A stretch of DNA of 62,952 nt from contig NZ_JAEKJA010000022.1 in assembly GCF_016411865.1 (NCBI RefSeq), positions 1 through 62,952 of the forward strand, in the 5' to 3' direction. How positions within the stretch are numbered: position 1 is the stretch's first letter; each line of letters starts with the position of its first letter. Both the position numbers and the translations under genes were made by a program. Source of the DNA: Acuticoccus mangrovi (lineage in GTDB: Bacteria; Pseudomonadota; Alphaproteobacteria; Rhizobiales; Amorphaceae). This document shows, piece after piece, positions 1-8,713 of this stretch. The notes beneath the pieces are model-generated. The model saw nothing but the letters and a program-made list of their open reading frames with translations, had not been told where the DNA came from and searched no databases.

Positions 1-289
1 TTCAGTCGGCGACCGGGTCAGTTTTCCAGCGGCGGCAACATTCCGGCCAGAGGCCGAAGCAGAGGACGCCGCGGAGGGCGAGTCCGGCCCGGCTGTCAGG
101 GATGCCGCGGAGTGATCCTCCGGCGTCGGGCTATGCGGATGGCTCCCAAATTAGTTTGCCCGAGCCCGCAGCGCCGGCGCGATCTGTCTCGCGTCGGCGC
201 TCACAGAGGAAGAGGAGGGCGGGGGTCTTCATGACGGGCTGAGAAGGCGAGGAGAGTGGCTCCTGACCGGCCCGTCACGGAGAACCATC
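1..289. other. Leader region before broken parB; no gene seen
   Basis: I see no convincing coding region or RNA gene in this stretch. It ends in CGGAGAACC just before the ATG at 290, which would serve as the ribosome binding site of the parB relic. It probably belongs to the same mobile or plasmid-derived segment as the genes that follow. Confidence 0.5.
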
Positions 290-1663
290 ATGGCCAAATC
301 CTAACCGATCAGTCTCAGCGCCTCGCGGGACATCCCCTTCAACAAGCTCGTGCTCAGCCAGGCGAACGTCCGCCGGATCAAGGCCGGCGTCTCGATCGAG
401 GAGCTTGCCGCGGACATCGCCCGCCGTACGCTGCTGCAGAGCCTGAACGTCCGGCCGGTGCTCGATGAGAGCGGCGCGGAGACCGGGATGTTCGAGGTTC
501 CGGCCGGCGGCCGCCGCTACCGGGCACTGGAGCTGCTGGTGAAGCAGAAGCGTCTCGCCCGGAGTGCCACGATCCCCTGCGTTGTCCGCACGGAAGGCCT
601 GGCGGAGGAGGATTCGCTCGCCGAGAATGTCCAGCGGGCACCGCTCCACCCGCTCGACCAGTTCCGCGCCTTCGTTGCGCTCAGAGAGAAGGGACAGAGC
701 GAGGAGGAGATCGCTGCCGCCTTCTTCGTCTCGGTCGCCATCGTCAAGCAGAGGCTGAAGCTTGCTGCCGTGTCCCCGAAGCTCCTCGACGTCTATGCCG
801 AGGACGGCATGACGCTCGATCAGCTCATGGCCTTCATCGACAACGACCTCGTGGTCGATGCCGACGAGGAAGTGTTTGATATGAACAACGGCTGCATCTG
901 CTGCACCGTCCGGGGCGATCCGATTCGTATCCTCGGCGGACTGATGAAGCGCGCGGACAAATTGGACGCGATCATTGTCGAGACCACGGGGCTGGCGGGT
1001 CCCGCGCCGGTGGCGCAGACCTTCTTCGTCGACCAGGATGTGGCTGACCGCACACGGCTCGACGCGATCGTGACGGTGGCCGACGCCGTGCATCTCGACG
1101 CTCAGCTCGGCGAACACCACGCGGCCGAGGAACAGATCGCTTTCGCGGACGTCGTCCTGCTCAACAAGACCGACCTCGTCGACAAGGACGGCCTCGGCCG
1201 AGTTGAGGATCGCATCAGGCGCATCAACCCCTACGCCAAGATCATCCGGACGGAACGATGCTCGGCGTCTCTCGACGAGGTGATCGGGCTCAATGCGTTC
1301 AGTCTTGACAGGGTGCTGGCGGTCGAGCCCGACTTCCTGACCTCTGATCACGACCACGAGCATGACGACGACGTAAAAAGCATCTCGCTGGTGTCGGAAG
1401 TGCCGCTCGATCTCGACAAGTTCCAGACGTGGTTCGGCCGGCTTCTCCAGACGCGCGGGCAGGACATCCTGCGCTCGAAGGGCATCCTCGACTTCAAGGG
1501 CGAGGCGGAACGCTATGTGTTCCAGGGCGTCCACATGTTGATGGACGGCGCGCCGATGGGGGCGTGGTCGAAGGGCGCCCGGCAATCGCGGCTGGTGTTC
1601 ATCGGCCGCAACCTTGACACGATGGGTCTCGAAGACGGGTTCGCCGCATGCCGGGCGGCGTAG
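290..1663 (+). pseudogene. Chimera of a ParB-family protein (front) and a COG0523/CobW GTPase (back)
   Basis: The first part (to about base 835) reads as a plasmid-type ParB/RepB partition protein, with SRDIPFNKLVLSQANVRR, the box EVPAGGRRYRAL, and SLAENVQRAPLHPLDQFR. At base 836 the frame passes straight into a COG0523 metal-chaperone GTPase at IDNDLVVDADEEVF. The metal motif CICC (893-904), the VETTGLAGP segment, NKTD and the His-rich loop DHDHEHDD are all present. The Walker A P-loop that should precede this point is absent, so GTP binding is very unlikely. The natural ATG at 290 has a good ribosome binding site but meets TAA at codon 5 (302-304). The next usable start is GTG at 350, which removes the conserved ParB N-terminus. 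I read this as a deletion fusing two genes, plus a nonsense mutation. An expressed chimera starting at 350 cannot be excluded. Confidence 0.8.
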
Positions 1664-2862
1664 CGACGGAAGCGGCGCGCCAAGACCCACGCCTGAGGGG
1701 CTTCGGAGAGACCCAGCTCCAACGTCAGGGCCTCACGCTCGACACCGGCGCACCGGTTACTGGTGCCATATCAACCGGCACGGCCGTCGCGGCGGGGTTC
1801 GGAGACGGCGTGGTGCGGTTCTTCCGTCCGGATAAACCACCAACGATCGTCGAAGCCCACGGCGGCGCCGTGTTGTGTCTTGCGACGGAGGCGGCATCGG
1901 GCGCCGTGCTCACGGGCGGCGACGACGGTCGGTTCCTACGCATTTTTCTGGACGGGACGATCGAAGAGATCGCGAGCTTCGGCACGCGCTGGGTGGATTG
2001 CGTCGCCACCGCCTCTGGTAGCATTGCCTGCACCTCGGGCCGCACAGCCTATGTCTGGTGTGCCGGCGACAGCACCCCGAGGACGTTCGAACACCCCTGC
2101 ACGGTCGGCGGACTTGCATTCGATGCAAAGGCTCGGCGCTTGGCCGTTGCGCATTAGGGCGGTGCGACTGTCTGGGAACGCGACGAACGCCGATGGAAGT
2201 CTTCAAAGCTCGTTTGGAAAGGCTCGCACGGCGCCATCGCGTTCAGCCCGGACAGAAAGTACTTGGTGACAGCGATGCAGGAGAACGCGCTGCACGGCTG
2301 GCGTCTGCGCGACAAGGCCGACATGCGCATGTCGGGCTACTCCGCCAAGGCAAAGAGCTTCGCCTGGGTCGGCAGTGCGCCCTACCTTGCGACATCCGGC
2401 TCCGACCAGGCGACCTGCTGGCCCTTCGACGGCAAAGGCGGACCCCTGGGGCGCCCGCCGTCTACCTGCGCCTACGGTGACAAACAGCTCTGCACGGCGG
2501 TCACAGGGCTGGTTGGGCATAACGGGGTCCTTGCCGGTTTCGCTGATGGCAGCGTACTCGCCGGGCGCTTGTCGACCGACAGCGCGTTGGAGGACCTTGT
2601 CGTTAAGGGATCCAGCGGATCGCCGGTCGCCGCACTCGCACTAACCCCCGAAGGTTGGCTTTTCGTCGGCGAAGAGTCGGGCGCACTCTTTGGGTTCGGC
2701 TCGGCGGAGACGAAGCGTGAGGAACCTCTTCGTGCGCCGTTCCGCTCCGGGCCGCGCCGGAATGGTCAAGGGCTGGGTGGCAGAGCGTTTCGGGCTTTCC
2801 GAAGCCGATCTGCTGACGATCGCGGAGCTTGCCTGTCACGAACCCGGCTGCCCGCCCATTGA
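1648..2862 (+). pseudogene. WD40-repeat protein interrupted by TAG
   Basis: The reading frame encodes beta-propeller-like repeats such as AHGGAVLCLATEAASGAVLTGG and later GAIAFSPDRKYLVTAM, without a signal peptide. It stops at TAG 2155-2157. The same frame then continues without a break through GGATVWERDERRWK and further propeller blades, so one point mutation probably split a gene of about 350 residues. The 3' end runs past the likely GTG start of the next gene (2717) and loses resemblance to a propeller after about 2715, so a second, frameshifting lesion near the end is possible. WD40 genes often sit next to COG0523 GTPases in rhizobia, which fits the upstream relic. The start at 1648 overlaps the end of the chimera by 16 bases. 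Confidence 0.72.
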
Positions 2863-2974
2863 AACCGTCGTGACAGTGCATGGGCACGATGGCGGGGACC
2901 GCATCTGGCGTATCCACAAATCGCTCGCCGAGATCGATGCCGGCGACATCGACGCGCTGGAGGCGGAGCGGTGA
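2717..2974 (+). CDS. Small conserved protein with C-x4-GCPPxET motif
   Basis: This 85-residue protein carries IAELACHEPGCPPIETVVTV, a Cys-containing motif found in short proteins encoded beside COG0523 GTPases in alphaproteobacteria; some databases label them nitrate reductase without support. No signal peptide or membrane segment is visible. I chose GTG 2717 because the residues from there (VRNLFVRRSAPG) look family-like; an ATG at 2690 in the same frame lies within the old WD40 end. Its stop overlaps the GTG start of the next gene (GTGA), so the two are probably co-translated. The function is unknown; the two cysteines could bind metal. Confidence 0.6.
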   Translation: MRNLFVRRSAPGRAGMVKGWVAERFGLSEADLLTIAELACHEPGCPPIETVVTVHGHDGGDRIWRIHKSLAEIDAGDIDALEAER

Positions 2975-3867
2975 ACGGAACGCCGCCGGCAAGACACGAC
3001 GAGACTTTCGAATGGGCCTGGGACGGCGTCGAGCTGTCCTGCGCTCTCACGCGCGAGGGAACGGGACCACGCGCGGTTCTTCTGCCGGCGCTGTCCTCGA
3101 TCGCTACTCGCGACGAGATGGCGCCTCTGCAGAGGCTTCTGGCAGCACGTTTCGAGACCGTTGCGCTAGACTGGCCTGGTTTCGGGACGACCGACAAGCC
3201 GCGCGTTGCCTGGACACCTGCGGCGATGGCGGCGTGGCTTGACCATGTTCTAAGCGCCGTCGTTCCGGATCCGGCCTTGATCGTCGCTGCAGGCCATGCC
3301 GCGGGATACCTTCTGCGGCATTTGGCTGACAATCCCGGTCGCTCACTGCATATCGTGCTGGTCGCACCGACCTGGCGCGGGCCGCTGCCGACGATGATGG
3401 GACGACGACCCAGCTGGCTTGCCTGCGTCCGGGCTGCCGTGGATATGCCGGTTGCCGGTCCGGCGCTCTACATGCTCAATTTGAACGATCTGGTGATCGG
3501 GCGGATGGCAAGGGGGCATGTCTACTCTGACCCGGGATGGCTTACCTTGGAAAGCTTGGCGGCCAAGCGCCATGTTGCGCGCGCCGCAGGTGCCCGCTTC
3601 GCCTCCGTGCGGTTCGTAACCGGTGCGCTCGATCCGTTCGATGTGGCGGACGACGCCCGTTCCGCCGCGGCGGCGATGCCGAAGGACCGTCTACAGCTGA
3701 TCTGGGGCGAGGAAACGCCCCGGAAATCAAAAACGGAAATGGAGGCGCTCGCAGCTGCGGCTAGCATCGCTCCGACCCTCCTTCCGCGCGGAAAACTCGG
3801 GCTGCATGAGGAATTCGCCAACGATGTCGCGCAAGTGATCCTAGGTCGCTTCGCCAATTCTGAGTAA
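2971..3867 (+). CDS. Alpha/beta hydrolase fold protein
   Basis: This 298-residue protein has the alpha/beta-hydrolase layout. ALDWPGFGTTDKP forms the oxyanion-side loop, VAAGHAAGYLLRHLA sits at the nucleophile elbow, FVTGALDPFD at the acid strand, and a late His is at GKLGLHEEF. The elbow reads GHAAG instead of GxSxG, so the usual Ser nucleophile is replaced by Ala at that position. Hydrolase activity is therefore doubtful, or the protein has diverged to another role. It is coupled to the small protein upstream by a GTGA overlap and is the last gene of the COG0523-WD40-small protein group. It is the only sizeable apparently unbroken gene of the island remnant. Confidence 0.75.
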   Translation: MNGTPPARHDETFEWAWDGVELSCALTREGTGPRAVLLPALSSIATRDEMAPLQRLLAARFETVALDWPGFGTTDKPRVAWTPAAMAAWLDHVLSAVVPDPALIVAAGHAAGYLLRHLADNPGRSLHIVLVAPTWRGPLPTMMGRRPSWLACVRAAVDMPVAGPALYMLNLNDLVIGRMARGHVYSDPGWLTLESLAAKRHVARAAGARFASVRFVTGALDPFDVADDARSAAAAMPKDRLQLIWGEETPRKSKTEMEALAAAASIAPTLLPRGKLGLHEEFANDVAQVILGRFANSE

Positions 3868-3963
3868 GGCAATTCGATTGTGAACGCGGGAAGATTCTGT
3901 CGGGGGGATCGACGGTAGCGCTCCGCCGACTCGAACCCCCGGGGCAGTGGCCTTCGCCGACCC
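3868..3963. other. Short spacer between converging genes
   Basis: This GC-rich spacer separates the end of the alpha/beta hydrolase from the end of the integrase relic, which runs on the opposite strand. No gene, terminator hairpin or RNA was recognised. Confidence 0.4.
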
Positions 3964-5022
3964 TTATGCTGCCTTTCGAGCGATCGCATGCAAGCCTTCC
4001 GGCCGAAGATGTGTATACCGGCGGAGCATCCTCCAATCTCGGTGACCCGTCACCAGTGCAACCTGCTCAATAGAAAAGCCGGCCTCAAACAAGCGGCTCG
4101 TTCCTTCATAGCGAAGCTCGTGGAAATAGAGGTCATCGATACGCAACGTACGACATGCTCGCCGAAAGGCAGTTCCGACCGATCGGCTATTGTAAGGAAA
4201 GATCCGTCCTACGTGCTGCTATGAAAGTTCGCCCTGCTCGTGAATAATTTCCGCAGCGTCGTAGCCGCTGACGTCTAACAGTGGTATGCGCTGGTTATTC
4301 CCGCTTTTTCTTCGCGGGTCTTTTCGATCACGGATGAGAAGCATCCGCTTCACGGGATCGAAGTCCGTCCATTCGACGCGGCATATCTCGTCCTGGCGCA
4401 TTGCCGTCGCGACAGCAAACCGAATAATCCGCCCCATTGGGATCTGCTGAAGCGGATTTGCGCCGAGTGTTGAGATTAGTTGGTCAAGCTCATCCTGAGT
4501 CGGTCGCCGATCACGCTCATCACCTCTTCCGACGAGTCCGAGACGCGTCAAGGCGATCCGTGCCTGCGAGACAGGCTCAGTCGAGAGGATCACGCCATGC
4601 ACAGCGGCGGCGTCTGAGAGGATCGTCTTGATGTATCCAATGTCGATACCGACCGCAACAGGACCCGCCCCCTCGCAGGCGCGGCCCTTTCCGAAATCTA
4701 TGACCCTCTGCCGGTCGAGATCGCCTAGGCGCACCCGGCCGAGCCGGCGCTCCAGCATAGCGAGACTCGCGGCCTTCGACCGACCGATGGGCTTGCCGAC
4801 TTCCTGGAGGTCTTCTCGGTGTAGACGTGTGAGATCGCCGAGTGTCTTGGCGCCATGGCCAGCGCAGGGGAGGGCAGGCTCGCCGCGATCAATCCGGCGC
4901 TCGATCTCGAGAGCCCATTCCTCCGCGTCCTTGCGGCGACGGAAGGTGCCGTTGACATATTTCCCCTTACGTCGCACCTGGACTGGCCAGGAACCAGACT
5001 TGAGCCGCGTGACGGTGGCCAC
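3964..5022 (-). pseudogene. dusA-associated tyrosine integrase interrupted by TAG
   Basis: The gene encodes a tyrosine recombinase. The N-terminal part (VTRLKSGSWPVQVRRKGKY) resembles the DNA-binding region of dusA-type integrases. The catalytic Arg209 is in ATAMRQDEI. A TAG at 4219-4221 ends the frame after residue 267. The same frame then continues cleanly to the TAA at 3964 and supplies the remaining catalytic residues: His301 and Arg304 (FHELRYEG), His327 (TGHRDW) and the nucleophile Tyr336 (RRYTHL). The full gene would be 352 residues and is broken only by this nonsense codon. A protein ending at the TAG would lack the nucleophile and be inactive. It points away from dusA and starts 111 bases from it, the usual position of an integrase at its own attachment site. 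Confidence 0.85.
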
Positions 5023-5133
5023 GACGTGTGCGCTCCGTGTGCACCCAGGCGTCGAACCGGGGCGAATAGCGTCGCGTCATGGCGTAGAAATGAGTGCACA
5101 CGACCCGACCTAACGATTTGATACTACTAAAAA
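5023..5133. promoter_or_regulatory. Divergent promoter region, integrase / dusA
   Basis: This 111-base spacer separates two diverging starts. Its dusA-proximal end (5117-5150) is strikingly AT-rich compared with the surrounding DNA, including TTTGATACTACTAAAAAATG. That suggests the island end supplies the promoter and start codon now used by dusA. No clear Shine-Dalgarno sequence precedes the ATG. Confidence 0.45.
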
Positions 5134-6147
5134 ATGAAATTATATCAACAACATACGATCGCCGTGGCGCCGATGATGGACTGGACCGATCGGCATTGCC
5201 GGGTGTTCCATCGGCGGCTCAATCCGGCGGTGCAGCTGTTTTCGGAGATGGTCACCGCCAAGGCGGTGATCCATGGCGACCGGGCGCGCCTCCTCGGCTT
5301 CAGCGCGGAGGAGGGGGCGCCGGTGCTCCAGCTCGGCGGCTCCGATCCGCGGGAACTCGCCGCCGCCTCCCGCATCGCCGCCGAATGGGGCTACGGCGAG
5401 GTGAACCTCAACGTCGGCTGCCCCTCCGATCGGGTGCAGGGCGGTCGCTTCGGCGCATGCCTCATGACGGAGCCGGCGCTCGTGGGCGACTGTCTCGCCG
5501 CAATGGGCGAGGGCGGGCTTCCCGTCTCGCTCAAGTGCCGCATCGGCGTCGACGATCAGGATACCGAGACCGCTCTCGACGCCGTTGCCGACGAAGCCGT
5601 CGCCGCCGGCGTCTCGGCGATCTGGGTGCATGCCCGCAAGGCGTGGCTCGCCGGCCTCTCGCCGGCGCAGAACCGGGACGTGCCGCCGCTCGACTATGAC
5701 CGCGTCCACCGTCTCGAGGCCCGCCTCGACATCTTCGTGGGCATCAATGGCGGGATCGCCGATGCCGCCACGGTGGCGCGCGAGCTCGCCGTCGTCGACG
5801 GGGTGATGATCGGGCGCGCGGCCTACCAGCGCCCGGGCCTCCTCGCCGAGCTCGCCGGCTACCGGGGGGAGGAGAGCTTCCGCCATCGCCTCGCCGTCGC
5901 CCGCTCCATGGCCGACTATGCCGAAGAGTGGATCGCCGCCGGTGGGCGTCTTGCCCATGTGGTACGCCACATGCTGGGGCTCTTTCATGGTGAGCCGGGG
6001 GCGCGTGCCTACCGCCGCACCCTCACGGTCGCCGGTCAGGCTCCGGATGCGGAGCCCGACCTTCTGAGGGCGGCTCTCGAGGCCATCGAGAGAGCCGCCG
6101 ACACTGCCGCCCGCCGCGCGGCCGAAAAGGATGCCATCGCCGCATGA
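5134..6147 (+). CDS. dusA: tRNA-dihydrouridine synthase A
   Basis: DusA is an FMN enzyme that reduces uridine to dihydrouridine in the D-loop of tRNA (U20/20a in well-studied members). The sequence shows [12 protein letters not shown] at residues 12-23, [11 protein letters not shown] with catalytic Cys96, the FMN-phosphate region GINGGI and a late GRAAYQRP. Its 337 residues are normal for the family. The first dozen residues ([10 protein letters not shown]) are coded by AT-rich sequence and differ from the rest in composition, as expected where an island has re-created the start. The gene therefore appears intact despite the insertion. Its stop overlaps the cobS start by four bases (ATGA), so cobS is probably translated from the same message. 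Confidence 0.95.
   Translation: MKLYQQHTIAVAPMMDWTDRHCRVFHRRLNPAVQLFSEMVTAKAVIHGDRARLLGFSAEEGAPVLQLGGSDPRELAAASRIAAEWGYGEVNLNVGCPSDRVQGGRFGACLMTEPALVGDCLAAMGEGGLPVSLKCRIGVDDQDTETALDAVADEAVAAGVSAIWVHARKAWLAGLSPAQNRDVPPLDYDRVHRLEARLDIFVGINGGIADAATVARELAVVDGVMIGRAAYQRPGLLAELAGYRGEESFRHRLAVARSMADYAEEWIAAGGRLAHVVRHMLGLFHGEPGARAYRRTLTVAGQAPDAEPDLLRAALEAIERAADTAARRAAEKDAIAA
5150..5195. other. Candidate attachment junction inside the 5' end of dusA
   Basis: Composition switches from AT-rich to chromosomal GC-rich between about 5150 and 5165. The first conserved DusA residues ([13 protein letters not shown]) start right after the switch. Known dusA-targeting islands recombine in this early part of the gene and replace the first codons. 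The partner copy should lie left of base 1 and is not visible, so the exact crossover bases cannot be set. Confidence 0.4.
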
Positions 6148-6905
6148 TCCGCTGGCGCGACGAACTTGCCACCCTCCTCGCCTTCTACGCCCGCCTGCCA
6201 GCTCCCCCGCGCCGCCACGGCCTCGGGGTGGCCGACAGCGTCGGCATGCTGCCGATCGCGGCGGTCCTCGTCGCGCTGCCGGCGGCGCTGGTGCTGTGGC
6301 TGACGGCGGCGCTCGGGGCGAGCCCCTTCCTCGCCGCGGTTCTCGCCACCGCCACCCTCGTCGCCGTCACCGGCGCACTGCACGAGGACGGGTTCGCCGA
6401 CTGCGTTGACGGCTTCTGGGGTGGGGCGGTGGCGACGCGGCGGCTCGAGATCATGCGCGACAGCCGCATCGGCACCTACGGCGTGCTCGCGCTCGTCACG
6501 GTGGTGCTGATCAAGGTTGCGCTGCTTGAGAGCGCGCTCGCCGAAGGGCCGTTCCGGGCGGCGCTGATCTTCGTCGCCGCGGCCGTCGCGGGGCGTACGG
6601 TGGCGCTCTATCCCTGGGTGGGTCTGCCGAACGCCCGGGACGACGGGCTCGCCGTCGCCGCCGGCCGGCCGAGCACCGCCGCCTTCCGCCGTGCCCTCGT
6701 CCTCGCCGTCGTGGTGACGCTGGTGCTCGTCGGCTGGATCACACCGCTCGGCTTCATCCTCGGCGCCGTCGCGGCGGCGGCGGCGGCGAAGGGGGTGGCC
6801 TCGCTCGCCGACCGCCTCATCGGCGGACACACCGGCGACGTCATCGGTGCCGCAGTGGTCGCCGGCGATCTGGCATATCTTGCGGCGATCACTATCTGCC
6901 TCTGA
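6144..6905 (+). CDS. cobS: Adenosylcobinamide-GDP ribazoletransferase (cobalamin synthase)
   Basis: This membrane enzyme joins adenosylcobinamide-GDP to alpha-ribazole (phosphate), the last assembly step of vitamin B12. It is also called CobV in aerobic-pathway nomenclature. The 253 residues contain the family motif [15 protein letters not shown] and [10 protein letters not shown], followed by several hydrophobic helices (for example residues 40-60, 65-80, 110-125 and 185-225). The ATG overlaps the dusA stop. CobT, which makes its alpha-ribazole phosphate substrate, is two genes downstream on the same strand. I saw no cobalamin riboswitch in front. Confidence 0.95.
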   Translation: MIRWRDELATLLAFYARLPAPPRRHGLGVADSVGMLPIAAVLVALPAALVLWLTAALGASPFLAAVLATATLVAVTGALHEDGFADCVDGFWGGAVATRRLEIMRDSRIGTYGVLALVTVVLIKVALLESALAEGPFRAALIFVAAAVAGRTVALYPWVGLPNARDDGLAVAAGRPSTAAFRRALVLAVVVTLVLVGWITPLGFILGAVAAAAAAKGVASLADRLIGGHTGDVIGAAVVAGDLAYLAAITICL

Positions 6906-6925
6906 GCGGGGAGGGGCGAGGAGCG

Positions 6926-7651
6926 GTGAAGAGGACGGCGTCACATCCTGCCGGCTGCGCCCGCCGCATCGCCCGCCATAGCGCCGTCGCGGCCGCCGCT
7001 CTGATGGTGGCGACGGGACCCGCCCTCGCCCAGTCGATCCCCACCATGGACATCGACAGCACCGCCCCCCAGGCGGTGAAGCTCGTGGTCCTCCTCGTCG
7101 TCTTCGTGGTGGTGCTGCTCTCGATGCGCAGCGTCCGCCTGCCGGAGATCGTCCGTACCTCTCTCTTCTGGCTCATCGCCATCGTCGCGCTCGTCGGCCT
7201 CTACGCCTACCGCGTACCGCTCCAGTCGGTGGGGCGCGAGGTGGCGGCGGTTCTCGTGCCCGGCGTCACCGTGCAGGACGGCGAGAGCGTGGTGGTGCGC
7301 CGCTCCTTCGGCGGCCACTTCGAGATCGAGGGGACCGTCGACGGCGCGCCGGTGCGCTTCCTGTTCGACACCGGCGCGAGCACCGTGGTGCTGTCCGCCG
7401 AGGACGCCGCCCGCGCCGGCTTCGATCCCGATGCGCTCGACTATCGCGTGCCCGTTGTCACCGCGGGCGGAATGACGGAGGTTGCCCCGGTGCGCCTTCC
7501 CGACATTGCGATCGGCGGGATCCGCATGGAGTCGGTGCGCGCGGCGGTCGCCCGCCCGGGCGAGCTCGACCGCAGCCTCCTCGGCATGAGCTTCCTCAAC
7601 CGCCTCTCCGGCTATGATGTGCGCCGCGACCGGCTGGTTCTAATTCCCTGA
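6926..7651 (+). CDS. Membrane-anchored retropepsin-like aspartic protease (TIGR02281 type)
   Basis: The 241-residue protein has an N-terminal signal-like stretch ending near ALAQ (about residue 36). Two hydrophobic helices follow (about 50-67 and 80-95). A single aspartic protease domain comes last, with the active-site triplet FDTGAS (Asp148) and the flap-side VVTAGGMTEVAPVRL. The family forms retropepsin-like homodimers; substrates in alphaproteobacteria are unknown. The GTG start at 6926 is preceded by GAGGAG at good spacing. It sits between cobS and cobT, a position that is recurrent in some relatives but has no known link to cobalamin synthesis. Confidence 0.85.
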   Translation: MKRTASHPAGCARRIARHSAVAAAALMVATGPALAQSIPTMDIDSTAPQAVKLVVLLVVFVVVLLSMRSVRLPEIVRTSLFWLIAIVALVGLYAYRVPLQSVGREVAAVLVPGVTVQDGESVVVRRSFGGHFEIEGTVDGAPVRFLFDTGASTVVLSAEDAARAGFDPDALDYRVPVVTAGGMTEVAPVRLPDIAIGGIRMESVRAAVARPGELDRSLLGMSFLNRLSGYDVRRDRLVLIP

Positions 7652-7684
7652 GCCGATCCTCGCAGAAAGGTTTACGCTGCCCCG

Positions 7685-8713
7685 ATGTCCCACTTCGACG
7701 CCGACGTCTCGCCCCTCGACGACTTCCGTGCACTCGCCCGCGCGCCGCGGCCCGACCATAGCGACGCGCTCGCGGCGACCCGCGCCCGCGAGGCGGCGCT
7801 GACGAAACCCGCCGGCTCGCTCGGCCGGCTCGAGAAGCTCGCCGAATGGCTCACCGCCGTGACCGGCAAGGCGCCTCCGACGGTGGATCATCCGCGCGTG
7901 GTGGTGTTTGCGGCGAGCCACGGGGTGGCCGAGGAGGGGGTATCGGCCTATCCCTCGAGCGTTAATGCCCAGATGCTCGCCTCCTTCCGCGACGGCAAGG
8001 CCGCGATCAACCAGATCTGCGCCGCCTACGGCATCGGCCTGTCCGCCTTCGACCTCGCCGTCGACATTCCCTCCGGCAACATCGCGGTGGAGGACGCCTT
8101 CGCCTCCGAGCGCGCCGCCGCCGCCACCATGGCCTTCGGCCTCGAAGCGATCGCCAACGGCGTTGACTGCCTCGCCCTCGGCGAGATGGGCATCGGCAAC
8201 ACCACTGTCGCCGCGGCGCTCTATGCGGCGCTGATCGGCGGCACGGCGGCGGACTGGTGCGGCGCCGGCACCGGCGTCTCGGGCGAGGCGATGGCGCGCA
8301 AGATCGCCGCCGTCGACAAGGCGCTCGCCCGCGTCGCCGGCGAGGAGGATCCGCTCGTCCTCCTGACGCGCATCGGCGGGCGGGAGATCGCGGCGATGGT
8401 CGGCGCGATTCTCGCCGCGCGCAGCCAGAAGGTGCCGGTGGTGATCGACGGCTTCGTGTCGACGGCCGCCGCGGCGGTCGCCTACAAGATCGCGCCCCAG
8501 GCGATCGACCATTGCCTATTCGCCCACCGCTCCGCCGAGGCCGCCCACGGCCGGGCGCTGGAGGCGATGGGGGTCAGCCCGCTCCTCGATCTCGGGATGC
8601 GGCTCGGGGAGGGCACCGGCGCAGCCCTCGCCATCGGCATCCTGCGGGCGGCGGCGGCCTGCCACTCCGGTATGTCGACCTTCGCCGAGGCGGGTGTCGA
8701 CGGCCCCGTCTGA
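7685..8713 (+). CDS. cobT: Nicotinate-nucleotide-dimethylbenzimidazole phosphoribosyltransferase
   Basis: The enzyme moves phosphoribose from nicotinate mononucleotide to dimethylbenzimidazole, forming alpha-ribazole phosphate for the lower ligand of B12. Diagnostic segments are TKPAGSLGRLEKLAEWL near the N-terminus, FAASHGVAEEGVSAYP, GEMGIGNTTVAAAL, and the catalytic Glu309 in MRLGEGTGAAL. The length of 342 residues is typical. It is named CobU in the Pseudomonas denitrificans scheme. Its 3' end overlaps the start of the next gene by 20 bases. Confidence 0.95.
   Translation: MSHFDADVSPLDDFRALARAPRPDHSDALAATRAREAALTKPAGSLGRLEKLAEWLTAVTGKAPPTVDHPRVVVFAASHGVAEEGVSAYPSSVNAQMLASFRDGKAAINQICAAYGIGLSAFDLAVDIPSGNIAVEDAFASERAAAATMAFGLEAIANGVDCLALGEMGIGNTTVAAALYAALIGGTAADWCGAGTGVSGEAMARKIAAVDKALARVAGEEDPLVLLTRIGGREIAAMVGAILAARSQKVPVVIDGFVSTAAAAVAYKIAPQAIDHCLFAHRSAEAAHGRALEAMGVSPLLDLGMRLGEGTGAALAIGILRAAAACHSGMSTFAEAGVDGPV

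Noticed and set aside
275-1690. Long open frame on the minus strand opposite the ParB-COG0523 chimera
   Set aside because: The translated product has no recognisable motifs and mirrors the coding strand's third-position GC bias; similar shadow frames occur opposite most genes here.
3928-3940. tRNA T-loop-like sequence (GACTCGAACCCCC, opposite strand GGTTCGAGTC)
   Set aside because: No pairing T-stem and no other tRNA arms were found around it, so a tRNA gene or fragment is not supported.
4168-4190. Sequence similar to the dusA core (GACCGATCGGC) inside the integrase relic
   Set aside because: The match is short and lies in conserved integrase coding sequence; it is not a credible second attachment site.
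2155-4221. Recoding of TAG as an amino acid
   Set aside because: TAG ends apparently intact genes elsewhere in the window (for example the MscS gene and the SDR at 48743), so nonsense mutation is the simpler reading.
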